Shown one piece after another: positions 42,687 to 51,033 of a stretch of DNA of 64,000 nucleotides; the first letter of the stretch is position 1, and each line of letters opens with the position of its first letter. The notes under the pieces were generated by a model that was not told the origin of the DNA, searched no databases, and saw only the letters and a list, made by a program, of their open reading frames with translations. The stretch is from assembly GCA_964596775.1 (NCBI GenBank), contig CAZQVN010000015.1, positions 17,049-81,048 of the forward strand. Reading direction: 5' to 3'. The translations under genes and the position numbers were made by a program. Source of the stretch: CAZQVN01 sp964596775. Its GTDB lineage: Bacteria > Eisenbacteria > RBG-16-71-46 > JABDJR01 > JAWXBZ01.

Positions 42687-44590
42687 TGTCCCTCCGTCAC
42701 TGTGATGGATAACTCCCTGGATCCTCCGACCATGCCGGTCAGCGTCACGTCCTGTCTCGATACGACGCCGCCGCGGGTCAGGGCATACGACCCCTCGACT
42801 CCCGGCGCGGAAAGCGCCGACAGGACCGAGGGGGGCAGGCGGCCGAGATCGTCGCCGCGGGCCGACACGCCCGCCCGCGTATCCGACAGCGTGACGACCA
42901 GCGTGTTGAACGGCGGCTCGGCGGACAGGATCGCCAGGATCTGGTCCACCGATTCCACGTTGTACAGTCCCGGCGCGCGCTGGCTGTCCCACTGCGCGAA
43001 CGATCCCGCGTCCTCGACGCGGAGCGCATAGGCGCCGGCCGGAAGTTCCTTCGGCACCGGGATCGCGACCCGGCGCTCGATGCGGTCACCGCGGTAGTTG
43101 CGCAGCGTCACCAGGACGTCGAGCGGTTTTCCGCTCTCCACCCGCGACGTGGCCAGCGCCACGGCGTCGAGCGTGAGGACGTCCATCTCGTGGCGGATGC
43201 GGACCGACACGGTGACGCTCGCGAGCATCACCCTTTCCAGCGGATTCCGGAGCAGCAGCCCGGCCGGCCGCGCGACCTCGGCGGCCACCGCCAGCGGCAG
43301 GAACGCGGCGGCGGCCACGTTTCGCGTTTCCAGCGCGCGACCGTCCAGGAGCGTCATGCGGGTCGTGATGTCCAGCGTCGCGTCGCCCGATTCCTTGCCG
43401 TTCGTCAGCAGGGAGTTGGCCGTGACCCAGGCGGCGAGAATCCCGGAGAGCTGCTCGTCGGTAGCCACCTCGTAGCGGAACGTCTGGGCGGGGCCGGCCA
43501 GCGGGTCGTCGATGCTCACGGTCACCGGGATCATCGCGGGCACCGGGCCGATGCGGCCGCCGATGCCCGAGCGTAGATCCATGTCCATGACGCCGACCGG
43601 GCGCGCGGTGGAACCGAACTTGAACGAATCGTCGAGGCGCGGCATCACCGTCTGGATGGTGGCCGTCGACAGGGGCAGCGCCGACCGGCCCCGGTGGAAG
43701 AACGGATGTCCGAACGCCAGGATGCGGTCGCCGTCGCGCAGCGTGACCGTGCCGATCGCGGCCGCGGAGGCGTCGCCGCGCACGAGGTCCACGCCGACCG
43801 CGGCGCCGGGCTGGAGCGACTCCGCCCCCGGGCCGTCGGCGCCGCCGCCCGATCCGGCGGCCAGCGGCACGAGACCCGCCGGCCCCAGCCATTCCGCGAG
43901 GACCGGAAACAGCCGGTCGTCGAATCCGCCGAGCCAGAGCGGTGTGCCGATCGGCCGGGCCGCGCCCGGAAGCTCCGCGGCGCCCCTCGACAGGGCCGTC
44001 CGGTCCGGAGCCGGATCGAGCGCCGTCACCAGGGGGAGCGCGTCGACGCCGCGGGTGACCAGCAGCCGGTCCCACGCGGCGCGGGCCCCCGAACCGGACA
44101 GTCCGCCGCCGCGACCCGGCTCGCCGGCCGACTCCACGGCCCGCGCGTCGATCTCCAGCATCGCCTCGATCGGGGTGATCCCCATGATCGGCGTGACCAT
44201 GAACGGCCAGCCGTAGGCGAGCGCCCCGATCAGCCGTCCCTCGATGTAGATCGGGCTGCCGCTCATCCCGGCGGCGATGCCGATCCGGTCCAGCCCGAGG
44301 CCGGACGCCCGGGCGAGGATCATGTCGCTCTGCGGAAAGTAGTTCTTGCGCACCCCGACGATCTCGACCTGGAACGTGTCGATCCGGGTCCCCTCGAGGA
44401 CGGTGAGGCCGTAGCCGGTCATGCCCGGCCGGAGTTCGTCCGCGGTCATGAACCGCGTCCGGTCGAGGTCCGCGGCGCCGGCGGCGGGAGGCAGCGTCAG
44501 GAGGAAACAAAAAGCCACCAGCCGGCCCAGGAGCCGGAGGTGGCCGGGGGCCGCCGCGAGAACCCGGTCAGCGTTTCTTGTTGCGGACAA
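42683..44590 (-). CDS. S55 (SpoIVB-type) serine peptidase-like envelope protein
   Basis: A 635-residue exported protein. After a signal peptide ending AGA it shows the S55 layout: FMTADELRPGMTGYGLTVLE (loop with the conserved Gly-rich turn) and then GIAAGMSGSPIYIEGRLIGA with the likely nucleophile Ser. This domain is known from SpoIVB of spore-formers, but no sporulation genes are visible here. The C-terminal 300 residues are beta-rich and unassigned. The start is TTG 44590, overlapping the lipoprotein gene by 23 nt; an in-frame GTG 44518 is possible but would remove the basic part of the signal. It probably cuts or senses an envelope substrate. Confidence 0.82.
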   Translation of the reverse strand: MSATRNADRVLAAAPGHLRLLGRLVAFCFLLTLPPAAGAADLDRTRFMTADELRPGMTGYGLTVLEGTRIDTFQVEIVGVRKNYFPQSDMILARASGLGLDRIGIAAGMSGSPIYIEGRLIGALAYGWPFMVTPIMGITPIEAMLEIDARAVESAGEPGRGGGLSGSGARAAWDRLLVTRGVDALPLVTALDPAPDRTALSRGAAELPGAARPIGTPLWLGGFDDRLFPVLAEWLGPAGLVPLAAGSGGGADGPGAESLQPGAAVGVDLVRGDASAAAIGTVTLRDGDRILAFGHPFFHRGRSALPLSTATIQTVMPRLDDSFKFGSTARPVGVMDMDLRSGIGGRIGPVPAMIPVTVSIDDPLAGPAQTFRYEVATDEQLSGILAAWVTANSLLTNGKESGDATLDITTRMTLLDGRALETRNVAAAAFLPLAVAAEVARPAGLLLRNPLERVMLASVTVSVRIRHEMDVLTLDAVALATSRVESGKPLDVLVTLRNYRGDRIERRVAIPVPKELPAGAYALRVEDAGSFAQWDSQRAPGLYNVESVDQILAILSAEPPFNTLVVTLSDTRAGVSARGDDLGRLPPSVLSALSAPGVEGSYALTRGGVVSRQDVTLTGMVGGSRELSITVTEGQ

Positions 44591-45356
44591 GCTGGTCGCT
44601 CGCTTCCATGGCTTCCCGGAACCGGATCGCGTCGGTGAGCGTGGGGTCCACTTCCAGGGCCTTTCCGTAGCGCTCGTAGGCGTCGTCGTACAGTCCTCGA
44701 TCGTAATAGACGTTGGCGATGTGCAGATGGTCGATGGCCCGGGTCGGGTCGAGCTTCAGCGCGCGGAGGTACATTTCCAGGGCGCCGTTCATGTTGCCCG
44801 ACTTCTTCAGCGCCACCCCGAGATTGCTGCAGGCGATCGGATCCATGGAGTCGGCGCGGACGGCGCTCTGCAGCGCGAAGATCCCCTTCTCGATGTTGCC
44901 ATGGCGCACGTAGAACGTGCCGAGGTTCGTGAACGCCTTGGCGAACGTGGCGTCGAGATCGATGGCCTTCTTGAACTGCTGCTCGGCCCCGGTGGAATCC
45001 CCGGAACGGGCCAGGGCCAGCCCGAGATTGTTGTACCCCTGGACGTACTTCGGGTCGATCTCGATGGCCCGCCGGTACGACGCGATCGCCTGCTTCACGT
45101 CGCCGGCCTTCAGGTAGTAGTCGCCGAGATTGAGGTGCGTGGCCGGCACATCCGGGTTCAGCGACTTGAGAACCTCGAGATCGTCGCTGATCGGCTTCGG
45201 CACATCGCCGCCGGCGCGACCGATCGTCATGGGAATGGCCGCGGTCGTGTCCCGCGCCGCCGCCGGCTTCTCCTGCTCCTTCTTTCCCCCGCACCCGAAC
45301 ACGGCAATGGCGAGCAGGAAGGAAAGGCTCTTCTGAAACGTTCCGATTCGTGTCAC
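44568..45356 (-). CDS. TPR lipoprotein
   Basis: A 262-residue protein with a lipoprotein-type signal (hydrophobic SFLLAIAVFG then Cys22, GGKKE), placing it in the inner or outer membrane facing the periplasm. Six or so TPRs follow from about residue 75: e.g. ATHLNLGDYYLKAGDVKQAI, VQGYNNLGLALARSGDSTGA and IACSNLGVALKKSGNMNGAL. It is probably a scaffold for the neighbouring S55 peptidase or barrel. GTG 45356 with GGAG upstream follows the barrel gene by 19 nt. Confidence 0.87.
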   Translation of the reverse strand: MTRIGTFQKSLSFLLAIAVFGCGGKKEQEKPAAARDTTAAIPMTIGRAGGDVPKPISDDLEVLKSLNPDVPATHLNLGDYYLKAGDVKQAIASYRRAIEIDPKYVQGYNNLGLALARSGDSTGAEQQFKKAIDLDATFAKAFTNLGTFYVRHGNIEKGIFALQSAVRADSMDPIACSNLGVALKKSGNMNGALEMYLRALKLDPTRAIDHLHIANVYYDRGLYDDAYERYGKALEVDPTLTDAIRFREAMEASDQLVRNKKR

Positions 45357-45375
45357 GCTTTTTTCGCTCCGGTTC

Positions 45376-46320
45376 CTAGAACAGGTGGAATCTCATGCCG
45401 ACGCGCAGCTGGACCCCGGAAAAATCGAGGTCCATGGGCCCTCCGGAGTAGTAGGGGATCGGATTGCCCTCGATGTCGGTCAGCGGAAATCCGGGAGGCC
45501 GGTTATCCGGGCCCGGATTTTCCCGCTTGAAGAAGTCGATGACGGCCTGGTCCAGCGGCTCGCGGCGGTCGGGATCGTCCTCGGCCACGTTCCGCTCGAA
45601 GCCCTCGGCCATCACGATGTCCGGATTGCTGATCTTTGCCGACCGGTAGCCGATCTCACCGGAAAACGAGACGAAGCTCGTCAGCTGCCAGGAGGCTCCG
45701 ACCAGCCCCTGGATTCCGACACCGCTGCCCCGCACCTGCCCCTGTCCGTCGACCTCGATGAGGTCGCCGTCGTCGCGGAACGTGGGCTCGGTGGTACGGT
45801 CGATCACCCGCATGTGACCCAGCCCCTTCGTCAGGAAGACCGGCCCGGCGCCGACATAGAGGCTCATGCGGTCGGCGACGTTCTCGAACGACTCCATGCT
45901 CTGCACGAACGGGAGATGGTAGTAGACCATGGGGCTCCACGCGGTGGCCCGGGTATAGAAGTCGACGGCCCCGAACGTCACGTCGAACGTGCTCTTGGCC
46001 TGCGTGTTGGAGACCCCGAGCCCGACCGAGAACCGCTCGGTGAACTTGTAGCGGACCTCCCCGAGCGCCGAGGCGGAACCGGACAGGTCGTCCGCGGTGC
46101 GGAGCCCCTGGTTCGTCTCGAGGAAATAGTTGACGACATGTATGCTGGAGTTGAAGTCGGACATGGCGGTGCCCTGGTATCCGACGCCGATATTCAAGAT
46201 GAAGCGGCCGACTTCCTCCTCATTGATGATTTCGGCCCTCGATACGTTCGGGGACAGCGCGAGAAAAACCCCCGCCGCAAGAATCACCCCCGATATCGAA
46301 CTCCCTGTGAAGAGCCTCAT
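45376..46320 (-). CDS. Outer-membrane beta-barrel protein
   Basis: A 314-residue exported protein. ATG 46320 is chosen because AAAGGA lies 5 nt before it; another ATG two codons upstream overlaps that site. A signal peptide (to about residue 31, ending SRA) is followed by alternating amphipathic strands (e.g. YKFTERFSVGLGVSNTQ, MSLYVGAGPVFLTKGLG and FVSFSGEIGYRSAK), and the C-terminus is RVGMRFHLF with terminal Phe, the BAM recognition feature. The barrel class is OmpW/porin-like and the family is not identified. It is the first gene of the 18-gene array and is preceded by a strong promoter and a 117-nt leader. Confidence 0.85.
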   Translation of the reverse strand: MRLFTGSSISGVILAAGVFLALSPNVSRAEIINEEEVGRFILNIGVGYQGTAMSDFNSSIHVVNYFLETNQGLRTADDLSGSASALGEVRYKFTERFSVGLGVSNTQAKSTFDVTFGAVDFYTRATAWSPMVYYHLPFVQSMESFENVADRMSLYVGAGPVFLTKGLGHMRVIDRTTEPTFRDDGDLIEVDGQGQVRGSGVGIQGLVGASWQLTSFVSFSGEIGYRSAKISNPDIVMAEGFERNVAEDDPDRREPLDQAVIDFFKRENPGPDNRPPGFPLTDIEGNPIPYYSGGPMDLDFSGVQLRVGMRFHLF

Positions 46321-46333
46321 GCGCATCCTTTCG

Positions 46334-46350
46334 CGCCGGCTGATCCGGCG
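46334..46350 (-). other. Hairpin in the leader of the outer-membrane barrel gene
   Basis: CGCCGG-CTGAT-CCGGCG, a perfect 6-bp stem with a 5-nt loop, sits about 8 nt upstream of the AAAGGA Shine-Dalgarno site of the barrel gene. It could affect ribosome access or mRNA stability. No riboswitch class is recognised. Confidence 0.35.
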
Positions 46351-46443
46351 TCTGCTACGGGAAATGAAGACTCGGGTTCCGTCCCGCCCCGGCACTACGA
46401 GGCGACGGACCGCGCCGATGAGGGGGAGGGAAAAGACGGAAGG

Positions 46444-46472
46444 ACACTACCAGTGCTCCGGGGGAGTGTCAA
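46444..46472 (-). promoter_or_regulatory. Strong sigma-70-type promoter for the 18-gene leftward array
   Basis: On the minus strand TTGACA (46472-46467), 17 nt, TAGTGT (46449-46444). The -35 overlaps the stop codon of the amidohydrolase gene. The predicted start near 46437 gives a leader of about 117 nt before ATG 46320. Confidence 0.7.
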
Positions 46473-47971
46473 CGCGGCCAGACGGTTTCCCCGCCCACAA
46501 GCGTCTGCCGGACAGCCCCTTGCAATGCCCCGTCGCCGGACAGAGGATCCCGGTCGAGCAGGACGAAGTCCGCGCGCGCCCCGGGGACGATCCGCCCCCC
46601 CTCGTGATCCCCGACCGCGGCCGCGGCGTCCCGGGTGGCGCCCTCCAGGGCCTCGGCCGGGGTGAGCCGCTGCCCCGGATGCGGGGCCGCCACCGCCGCG
46701 GCCAGTCCGGGAAGCACTCCGGCGGGCATCGCGTCGGACCCGAGGATCAGGGGGATCCCCCGGTCGCGAATCCGGCGCAGCGGATTCATGAGCGCCGTCC
46801 GCCTCCGGCCGAGCCGGGTCTCGTACAGCCCGCCGGCCTGCCCCCACCTCCCGATGAAGTTCGGCTGCAGGCTGGCGATGATCCCCATCCGCTTCATCCG
46901 GTCGAGGTCTTCCGCGGCGACCATCTCCAGGTGCTCGATCCGGTGGCCGGTCGAGGCCTGTGCCCCTCCGGCCGCGAACGCGTCGATCACCGTGCGCACG
47001 GCCCGGTCGCCGATGGCGTGGACGGCGAGCGGAATGCCCGCCTCCTCCCCCGTCCGCACGGCGGCCGCCAGTTCATCGCGGGTCAGGAGCAGCATCCCCG
47101 TTTCCCCCGGCGCGTCCTCGTAGGGGTCGAGAAGCGCCGCGGTCCGCGCCCCCAGCGATCCGTCGGCGAAGAACTTGACCCCCCAGACGCGGACGCGCCC
47201 GCGGCTCCAGCCGGCTCCGAGACCGGCCCCGGCCAGGAGATCGAGGTGCGGCCGGGTCAGGATCGCCGTGATCGACAGCCGAAGTCCGCCGGCGGCCGCG
47301 GCGCGCGCGTACGCTCTCAGGTGTTCCGGCGTGGCCATGTCGTGTACCGCCGTCACCCCCATGGCGTGATAGCTCTTCTGCGCCTCGGCGAAGGCCTGGT
47401 CCAGTTCCGCGGACGACGGCGGAAAGTGCCGCGACAATCCCATCGCCGCATCCTCGACGAGCAGGCCGCTGTCCGGGTCGGTGGACGCGTCCGCGGGAAG
47501 GAGCGACAGCGCCTTCGTGTTGGCCACCGCCATGTGACCGCAGACCCGGCGGAGGATCACCGGCCGTTCCGTCGTGATCGCGTCGAGATCGGCCCGGGTC
47601 GGAAAGCGCGGCCGGCCCCACCGGCTGTCGTCGAATCCCTCGGCGAGGAGCGCGCCGCCCGGGGGCAGGCGGTGGTGCGCCAGGGACACGCGCTCGAGGG
47701 CCTCGTCGAGCGACTGCGTGTCGCCGAGATCCGGCCGCACGAACCGGAGCCCCCAGTGGATCAGGTGGGTGTGCGCGTCGATGAACCCGGGGAGCAGCGT
47801 CCCTCCGGCCAGGTCGATCCGGCGCTCGCCGGCCAGCGGAACCGGCTCCGGCGCGCCAGGGGGGCGCACCTCCACGATCCGCCCGGATTCGGCCACGACC
47901 GACGAGGCGGATCCGCCGGCGGCCATGGTGTGGATGGTTCCGCCGGCCAGGACGAGGCGCGCGCTGCTCAT
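46469..47971 (-). CDS. Amidohydrolase family protein (YtcJ-like)
   Basis: A 500-residue metal-dependent hydrolase. GFIDAHTHL gives the metal-binding HxH (67-69). LLAEGFDDSRWGRPRFPTR, RRVCGHMAVANTKAL and HAIGDRAVRTVIDAF are YtcJ motifs, and later HRIEHLEMV and LGSDAMPAG supply further ligands. YtcJ-type proteins hydrolyse imides or amides of unknown physiological identity. The ATG has no Shine-Dalgarno site but TAGAGT lies 6 nt upstream, which suggests a leaderless mRNA. It is separately transcribed and diverges from the YIP1 gene. Confidence 0.9.
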   Translation of the reverse strand: MSSARLVLAGGTIHTMAAGGSASSVVAESGRIVEVRPPGAPEPVPLAGERRIDLAGGTLLPGFIDAHTHLIHWGLRFVRPDLGDTQSLDEALERVSLAHHRLPPGGALLAEGFDDSRWGRPRFPTRADLDAITTERPVILRRVCGHMAVANTKALSLLPADASTDPDSGLLVEDAAMGLSRHFPPSSAELDQAFAEAQKSYHAMGVTAVHDMATPEHLRAYARAAAAGGLRLSITAILTRPHLDLLAGAGLGAGWSRGRVRVWGVKFFADGSLGARTAALLDPYEDAPGETGMLLLTRDELAAAVRTGEEAGIPLAVHAIGDRAVRTVIDAFAAGGAQASTGHRIEHLEMVAAEDLDRMKRMGIIASLQPNFIGRWGQAGGLYETRLGRRRTALMNPLRRIRDRGIPLILGSDAMPAGVLPGLAAAVAAPHPGQRLTPAEALEGATRDAAAAVGDHEGGRIVPGARADFVLLDRDPLSGDGALQGAVRQTLVGGETVWPR

Positions 47972-47977
47972 CGGCGC

Positions 47978-48028
47978 ACTCTACCAGCCGGGCCGCGGCT
48001 TGACGAGGCTCGCGGCGAAAACTAGAGT
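47978..48028. promoter_or_regulatory. Symmetric bidirectional promoter, amidohydrolase / YIP1
   Basis: Plus strand: TTGACG (48000-48005), 17 nt, TAGAGT (48023-48028), then ATG 48036. Minus strand: TCGTCA (48006-48001), 17 nt, TAGAGT (47983-47978), then ATG 47971. The two promoters stand back to back, sharing the -35 region, with identical -10 boxes and spacers. The -10 boxes end 7 and 6 nt before the start codons, so both mRNAs should be leaderless or nearly so. Confidence 0.6.
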
Positions 48029-48035
48029 GCATCCC

Positions 48036-48743
48036 ATGAATCTGACCCGGCGTGCCCTCGGCGTGTTCACCGCGCCGCGCTCCGTTTTCGAGTTTCTCCG
48101 CGACCAGCCGAAGTGGCTCGACGTGTTCCTGCTGTTCATGGTCGTCAATGCCCTGCTCTTCCTGCCGATGGCACCGATGATCCAGCAGCAGAGCATCGAC
48201 CAGGGGCGGGAGTCGATCGAAAAGAACACGAACCTGAGCGAAGAGCAGATGGCCGAAGCCATCGACCGCCAGGAGTCGTTCATGCGCGGTCCGGTGTACC
48301 AGGCGATCACCTGGGCGTCGATCGTGATCATCCTGCCGCTGATGTTCCTGTTCTGGGCGCTGCTGATCTGGGTGGCCTTCGGCTTCATGGTCGGCGGCGA
48401 CATTGGATTCAAACAGGCCTGGGCGGCCACCTGCCACTGCAGCCTGATCCTGCTCCTCGGCGGCGCCCTCAAGCTTCCGCTGGCGCTCGTCAAGAATTCG
48501 ATGCACGTGGCCCTGAGCCCGGCCATTCTCCTGCCCGAGATGGATCCGTCCTCGGTGGCCTACGCCGCGCTGGATTCCTTCGACATCTTCAGTCTCTGGA
48601 CATTCGGCGCGCTGGCCGCGGGAATGACGGCCATGGCGAACATCTCCGAAGGAAAGGCCCGGACGGCCACGATCGGGCTGTTCATCCTGACCCTCGGGCT
48701 TCGGGTCGGCGGCGCCGCGATCGGCGCGATGATGAACGGCTAG
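48036..48743 (+). CDS. YIP1 family membrane protein
   Basis: A 235-residue inner-membrane protein. RALGVFTAPRSVFEFLRDQP is the opening typical of bacterial YIP1 proteins, followed by about five membrane helices and a soluble loop (about 60-85). KQAWAATCHCSLILLLGG and the C-terminal helices match the family. The role is unknown; eukaryotic Yip1 acts in membrane traffic. ATG 48036 has no SD and follows TAGAGT by 7 nt. It ends in CTAG, which also encodes the stop of the convergent MBL gene. Long frame sequence upstream is an amidohydrolase shadow. Confidence 0.87.
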   Translation: MNLTRRALGVFTAPRSVFEFLRDQPKWLDVFLLFMVVNALLFLPMAPMIQQQSIDQGRESIEKNTNLSEEQMAEAIDRQESFMRGPVYQAITWASIVIILPLMFLFWALLIWVAFGFMVGGDIGFKQAWAATCHCSLILLLGGALKLPLALVKNSMHVALSPAILLPEMDPSSVAYAALDSFDIFSLWTFGALAAGMTAMANISEGKARTATIGLFILTLGLRVGGAAIGAMMNG

Positions 48744-49633
48744 GCGCCGGCCCGCGCCTCCCCCCGTCCGGCGACCTCGACAGCCTCCACCTCTCCCCCG
48801 GGCTTCACCCGCCCGAACCACACCCGCGGATCGTGGCAGAAGTGCACGATCCAGTTCAGGGCCATCGCCCGGGCCACGAAGCGCCGGCGCTGTTCGTAGA
48901 CGAGGGCCGGATCCTGGTCGTAGGACAGCACCCAGCGGGGCCTGAGGTGGGCCCGGGTCGGGATCAGGTCGCCCGGAAGGAACAGCGTGGATTCCGTTCC
49001 CCGGACCCGCACCCCGAGCAGGCCCGGCGTGTGACCGCCGAGCGTGAAGACGTCCACGCCGGGGAGAATCTCGGTGGCCATCGCCCCGACCGCATCCAGC
49101 CGTTCGACGCCGGGAAGGATCGCCGCCAGGCGGTGATCGAAGACCGGCTTGCGCAGCGGGTGCGGGTCCGCGGCATAGGCAAGCTCCCGGCGCGTCATCA
49201 CGATGCGCGCCTCAGGGAAGCGGATGCGGCCGGCCGCGTCCGTCAGCCCTCCGGCGTGATCCACGTGCAGGTGCGTGAGGATCACGTGCGTCACCGAATC
49301 CGGCTTCCAGCCGAGCTCGTCGAGCGCCCGGAACAGGCCGCCCCCTTCGGACAGCTCGCCGAAGAAACCGCGGATGTTCCGCGACACCCCGCGTTCGCCG
49401 ACGCCGGTGTCCACCACGATGCGCGCGCCGGCCCCCTCGATGAGCAGGGCGCCGATCCGCAGCGGCACGCGACCGTCGGAGGCCGGCGCCGCCTCCTTCT
49501 CCCAGAGAAGACGCGGCACCATCGAAAAGGCCAGGCCGCCGTCCGCCCGGAAGTAGGCGTCGGCCACGGCATGGACGGTCCAGGGCGACAGGGACAGCGT
49601 TTCCATCCGGTGCGGGGACCAGGGTTCGCTCAT
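48740..49633 (-). CDS. MBL-fold metallo-hydrolase
   Basis: A 297-residue metallo-beta-lactamase-fold hydrolase. THLHVDHAGGL is the HxHxDH motif; LGGHTPGLLGV, FLPGDLIPT and a final HFCHD supply the remaining ligands. The overall layout resembles the quorum-quenching lactonase/alkylsulfatase-like group, but the substrate is undefined. ATG 49633 overlaps the regulator stop as ATGA, so it belongs to the PrsK/PrsR operon and may be part of, or downstream of, that signalling. It ends in the shared CTAG with the YIP1 gene. Confidence 0.9.
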   Translation of the reverse strand: MSEPWSPHRMETLSLSPWTVHAVADAYFRADGGLAFSMVPRLLWEKEAAPASDGRVPLRIGALLIEGAGARIVVDTGVGERGVSRNIRGFFGELSEGGGLFRALDELGWKPDSVTHVILTHLHVDHAGGLTDAAGRIRFPEARIVMTRRELAYAADPHPLRKPVFDHRLAAILPGVERLDAVGAMATEILPGVDVFTLGGHTPGLLGVRVRGTESTLFLPGDLIPTRAHLRPRWVLSYDQDPALVYEQRRRFVARAMALNWIVHFCHDPRVWFGRVKPGGEVEAVEVAGRGEARAGA

Positions 49634-51024
49634 TCCGGACCGTGCCCGTTTTTGTAGTCGGAGGCGCGGATCTGGTACTTCTTCAGCAGGTCGTGATAGG
49701 TCGGGCGGCTGATCGCCAGCTCCTTCGCCGAACGGGTGATGTTCCCGCAGTTCCGCTTCAGCGCCTCGATGACGAGCTGGCGCTCCGCCTGGTCGCGCAC
49801 GATGCGCAGCGGCGCGACCGACACCGAGGGGCCCGCGGCCAGCTCGAGATCCGCCGGGCGCACCGTGCGCCCGCTGGACATCACCACCGCCCGCTGCACC
49901 CGGTGTTCGAGCTCGCGCACGTTGCCCGGCCAGTCGTGACGCTGCAGCGACCGCAGCGCCTCGCGGCTGAAGTGGATGTTCCCGCGGCTGTACTCGTTGG
50001 CGTAGCGGCTGAGGAAATGCCGGCCGAGGAACAGCACGTCGTCCCGCCGTTCCCGCAGCGGCGGCAGGACGATGTTCACGACCGACAGCCGGAAGTAGAG
50101 ATCCTCGCGGAACCTCCCCTGCCGCACCTCCTCGGAGAGGTCGCGGTTCGTGGCGGCGATGATGCGGACGTCCAGGGGAATGACCCGGCGTCCGCCGACC
50201 CGCTCGATCTCCTTCTCCTGGAGAAAGCGCAGGAGCTTGACCTGGAGCGACAGGGGCAGCTCGCCGATTTCGTCGAGCAGGACGGTGCCTCCGTCGGCCA
50301 TCTCCAGTTTTCCTTCGCGGCTCGCATGAGCCCCGGTGAACGAGCCCTTTTCGTGGCCGAACAGTTCCGTCTCGAGGAGGGATTCGGGGATTGCCCCGCA
50401 GGCGATCGAAATGAACGGCATCTTCTGGCGCAGGCTCTGCCGGTGCACCTCGCGCGCCACGAGTTCCTTGCCGGTCCCGCTCTCGCCGGAAATGAGCACC
50501 GTGACGTCGGTGGAACAGACGCGCCGGATCATCTGGAAGATCTTCTGGATCTCGTCGCTGCTGCCGAGGATCGCCCCCATTCCGTCGGAGTGGCGGAGGT
50601 GCTCCTGGAGCCGGGCGTTCTCCGCCTCGAGCGTGCGGATCTGCGAGGCGCGCTTGAGGAGGATGCGCAGCTCGTCGAGTTCGATCGGCTTCGAGAAGAA
50701 ATCGAACGCGCCGCGGTCCACCGCCTTCAGCGCGTTTTCCCGCGTGTCGTTTCCGGTGATGAGGATGATCTTGAGGTCCGGATCCACCGCAAGCATTTCA
50801 TCGAGAAGATCGAACCCCTCGTCGGCGCGCCCCCCCTCGCTCAGGGCGAGGTCGAGCGTGATGATCTGGGGCCGGTCGGACCGGAGCCGGGCCATCGCTT
50901 CCACGGTCGTTTCCGCGGTGATGACCTCGAACTCGTCGCCGAGCCCCCATTGCAACTGCCGGAGCAGGGCGGGGTCGTCGTCCACGCTCAGCAGTTTCGG
51001 TTTTTCCCTGGGCGATTCCTTCAT
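49630..51024 (-). CDS. prsR: Sigma-54-dependent response regulator (PrsR-like)
   Basis: A 464-residue NtrC-type regulator. The receiver domain has phosphoacceptor Asp58 (IITLDLALSEG) and Lys112 (FSKPI). The AAA+ domain has Walker A GESGTGKE (180-187), the sigma-54 contact loop GSFTGA (227-232) and LLDEIG. A Fis-type helix-turn-helix (GNITRSAKELAISRPTYHDL) closes the protein. The opening KPKLLSVDDDPALLRQLQWGL and the HTH match the PEP-CTERM/exosortase regulator PrsR. No PEP-CTERM or exosortase gene is in the window. It lies 9 nt after its kinase gene. Confidence 0.88.
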   Translation of the reverse strand: MKESPREKPKLLSVDDDPALLRQLQWGLGDEFEVITAETTVEAMARLRSDRPQIITLDLALSEGGRADEGFDLLDEMLAVDPDLKIILITGNDTRENALKAVDRGAFDFFSKPIELDELRILLKRASQIRTLEAENARLQEHLRHSDGMGAILGSSDEIQKIFQMIRRVCSTDVTVLISGESGTGKELVAREVHRQSLRQKMPFISIACGAIPESLLETELFGHEKGSFTGAHASREGKLEMADGGTVLLDEIGELPLSLQVKLLRFLQEKEIERVGGRRVIPLDVRIIAATNRDLSEEVRQGRFREDLYFRLSVVNIVLPPLRERRDDVLFLGRHFLSRYANEYSRGNIHFSREALRSLQRHDWPGNVRELEHRVQRAVVMSSGRTVRPADLELAAGPSVSVAPLRIVRDQAERQLVIEALKRNCGNITRSAKELAISRPTYHDLLKKYQIRASDYKNGHGPE

Positions 51025-51033
51025 TTCCGTGTC

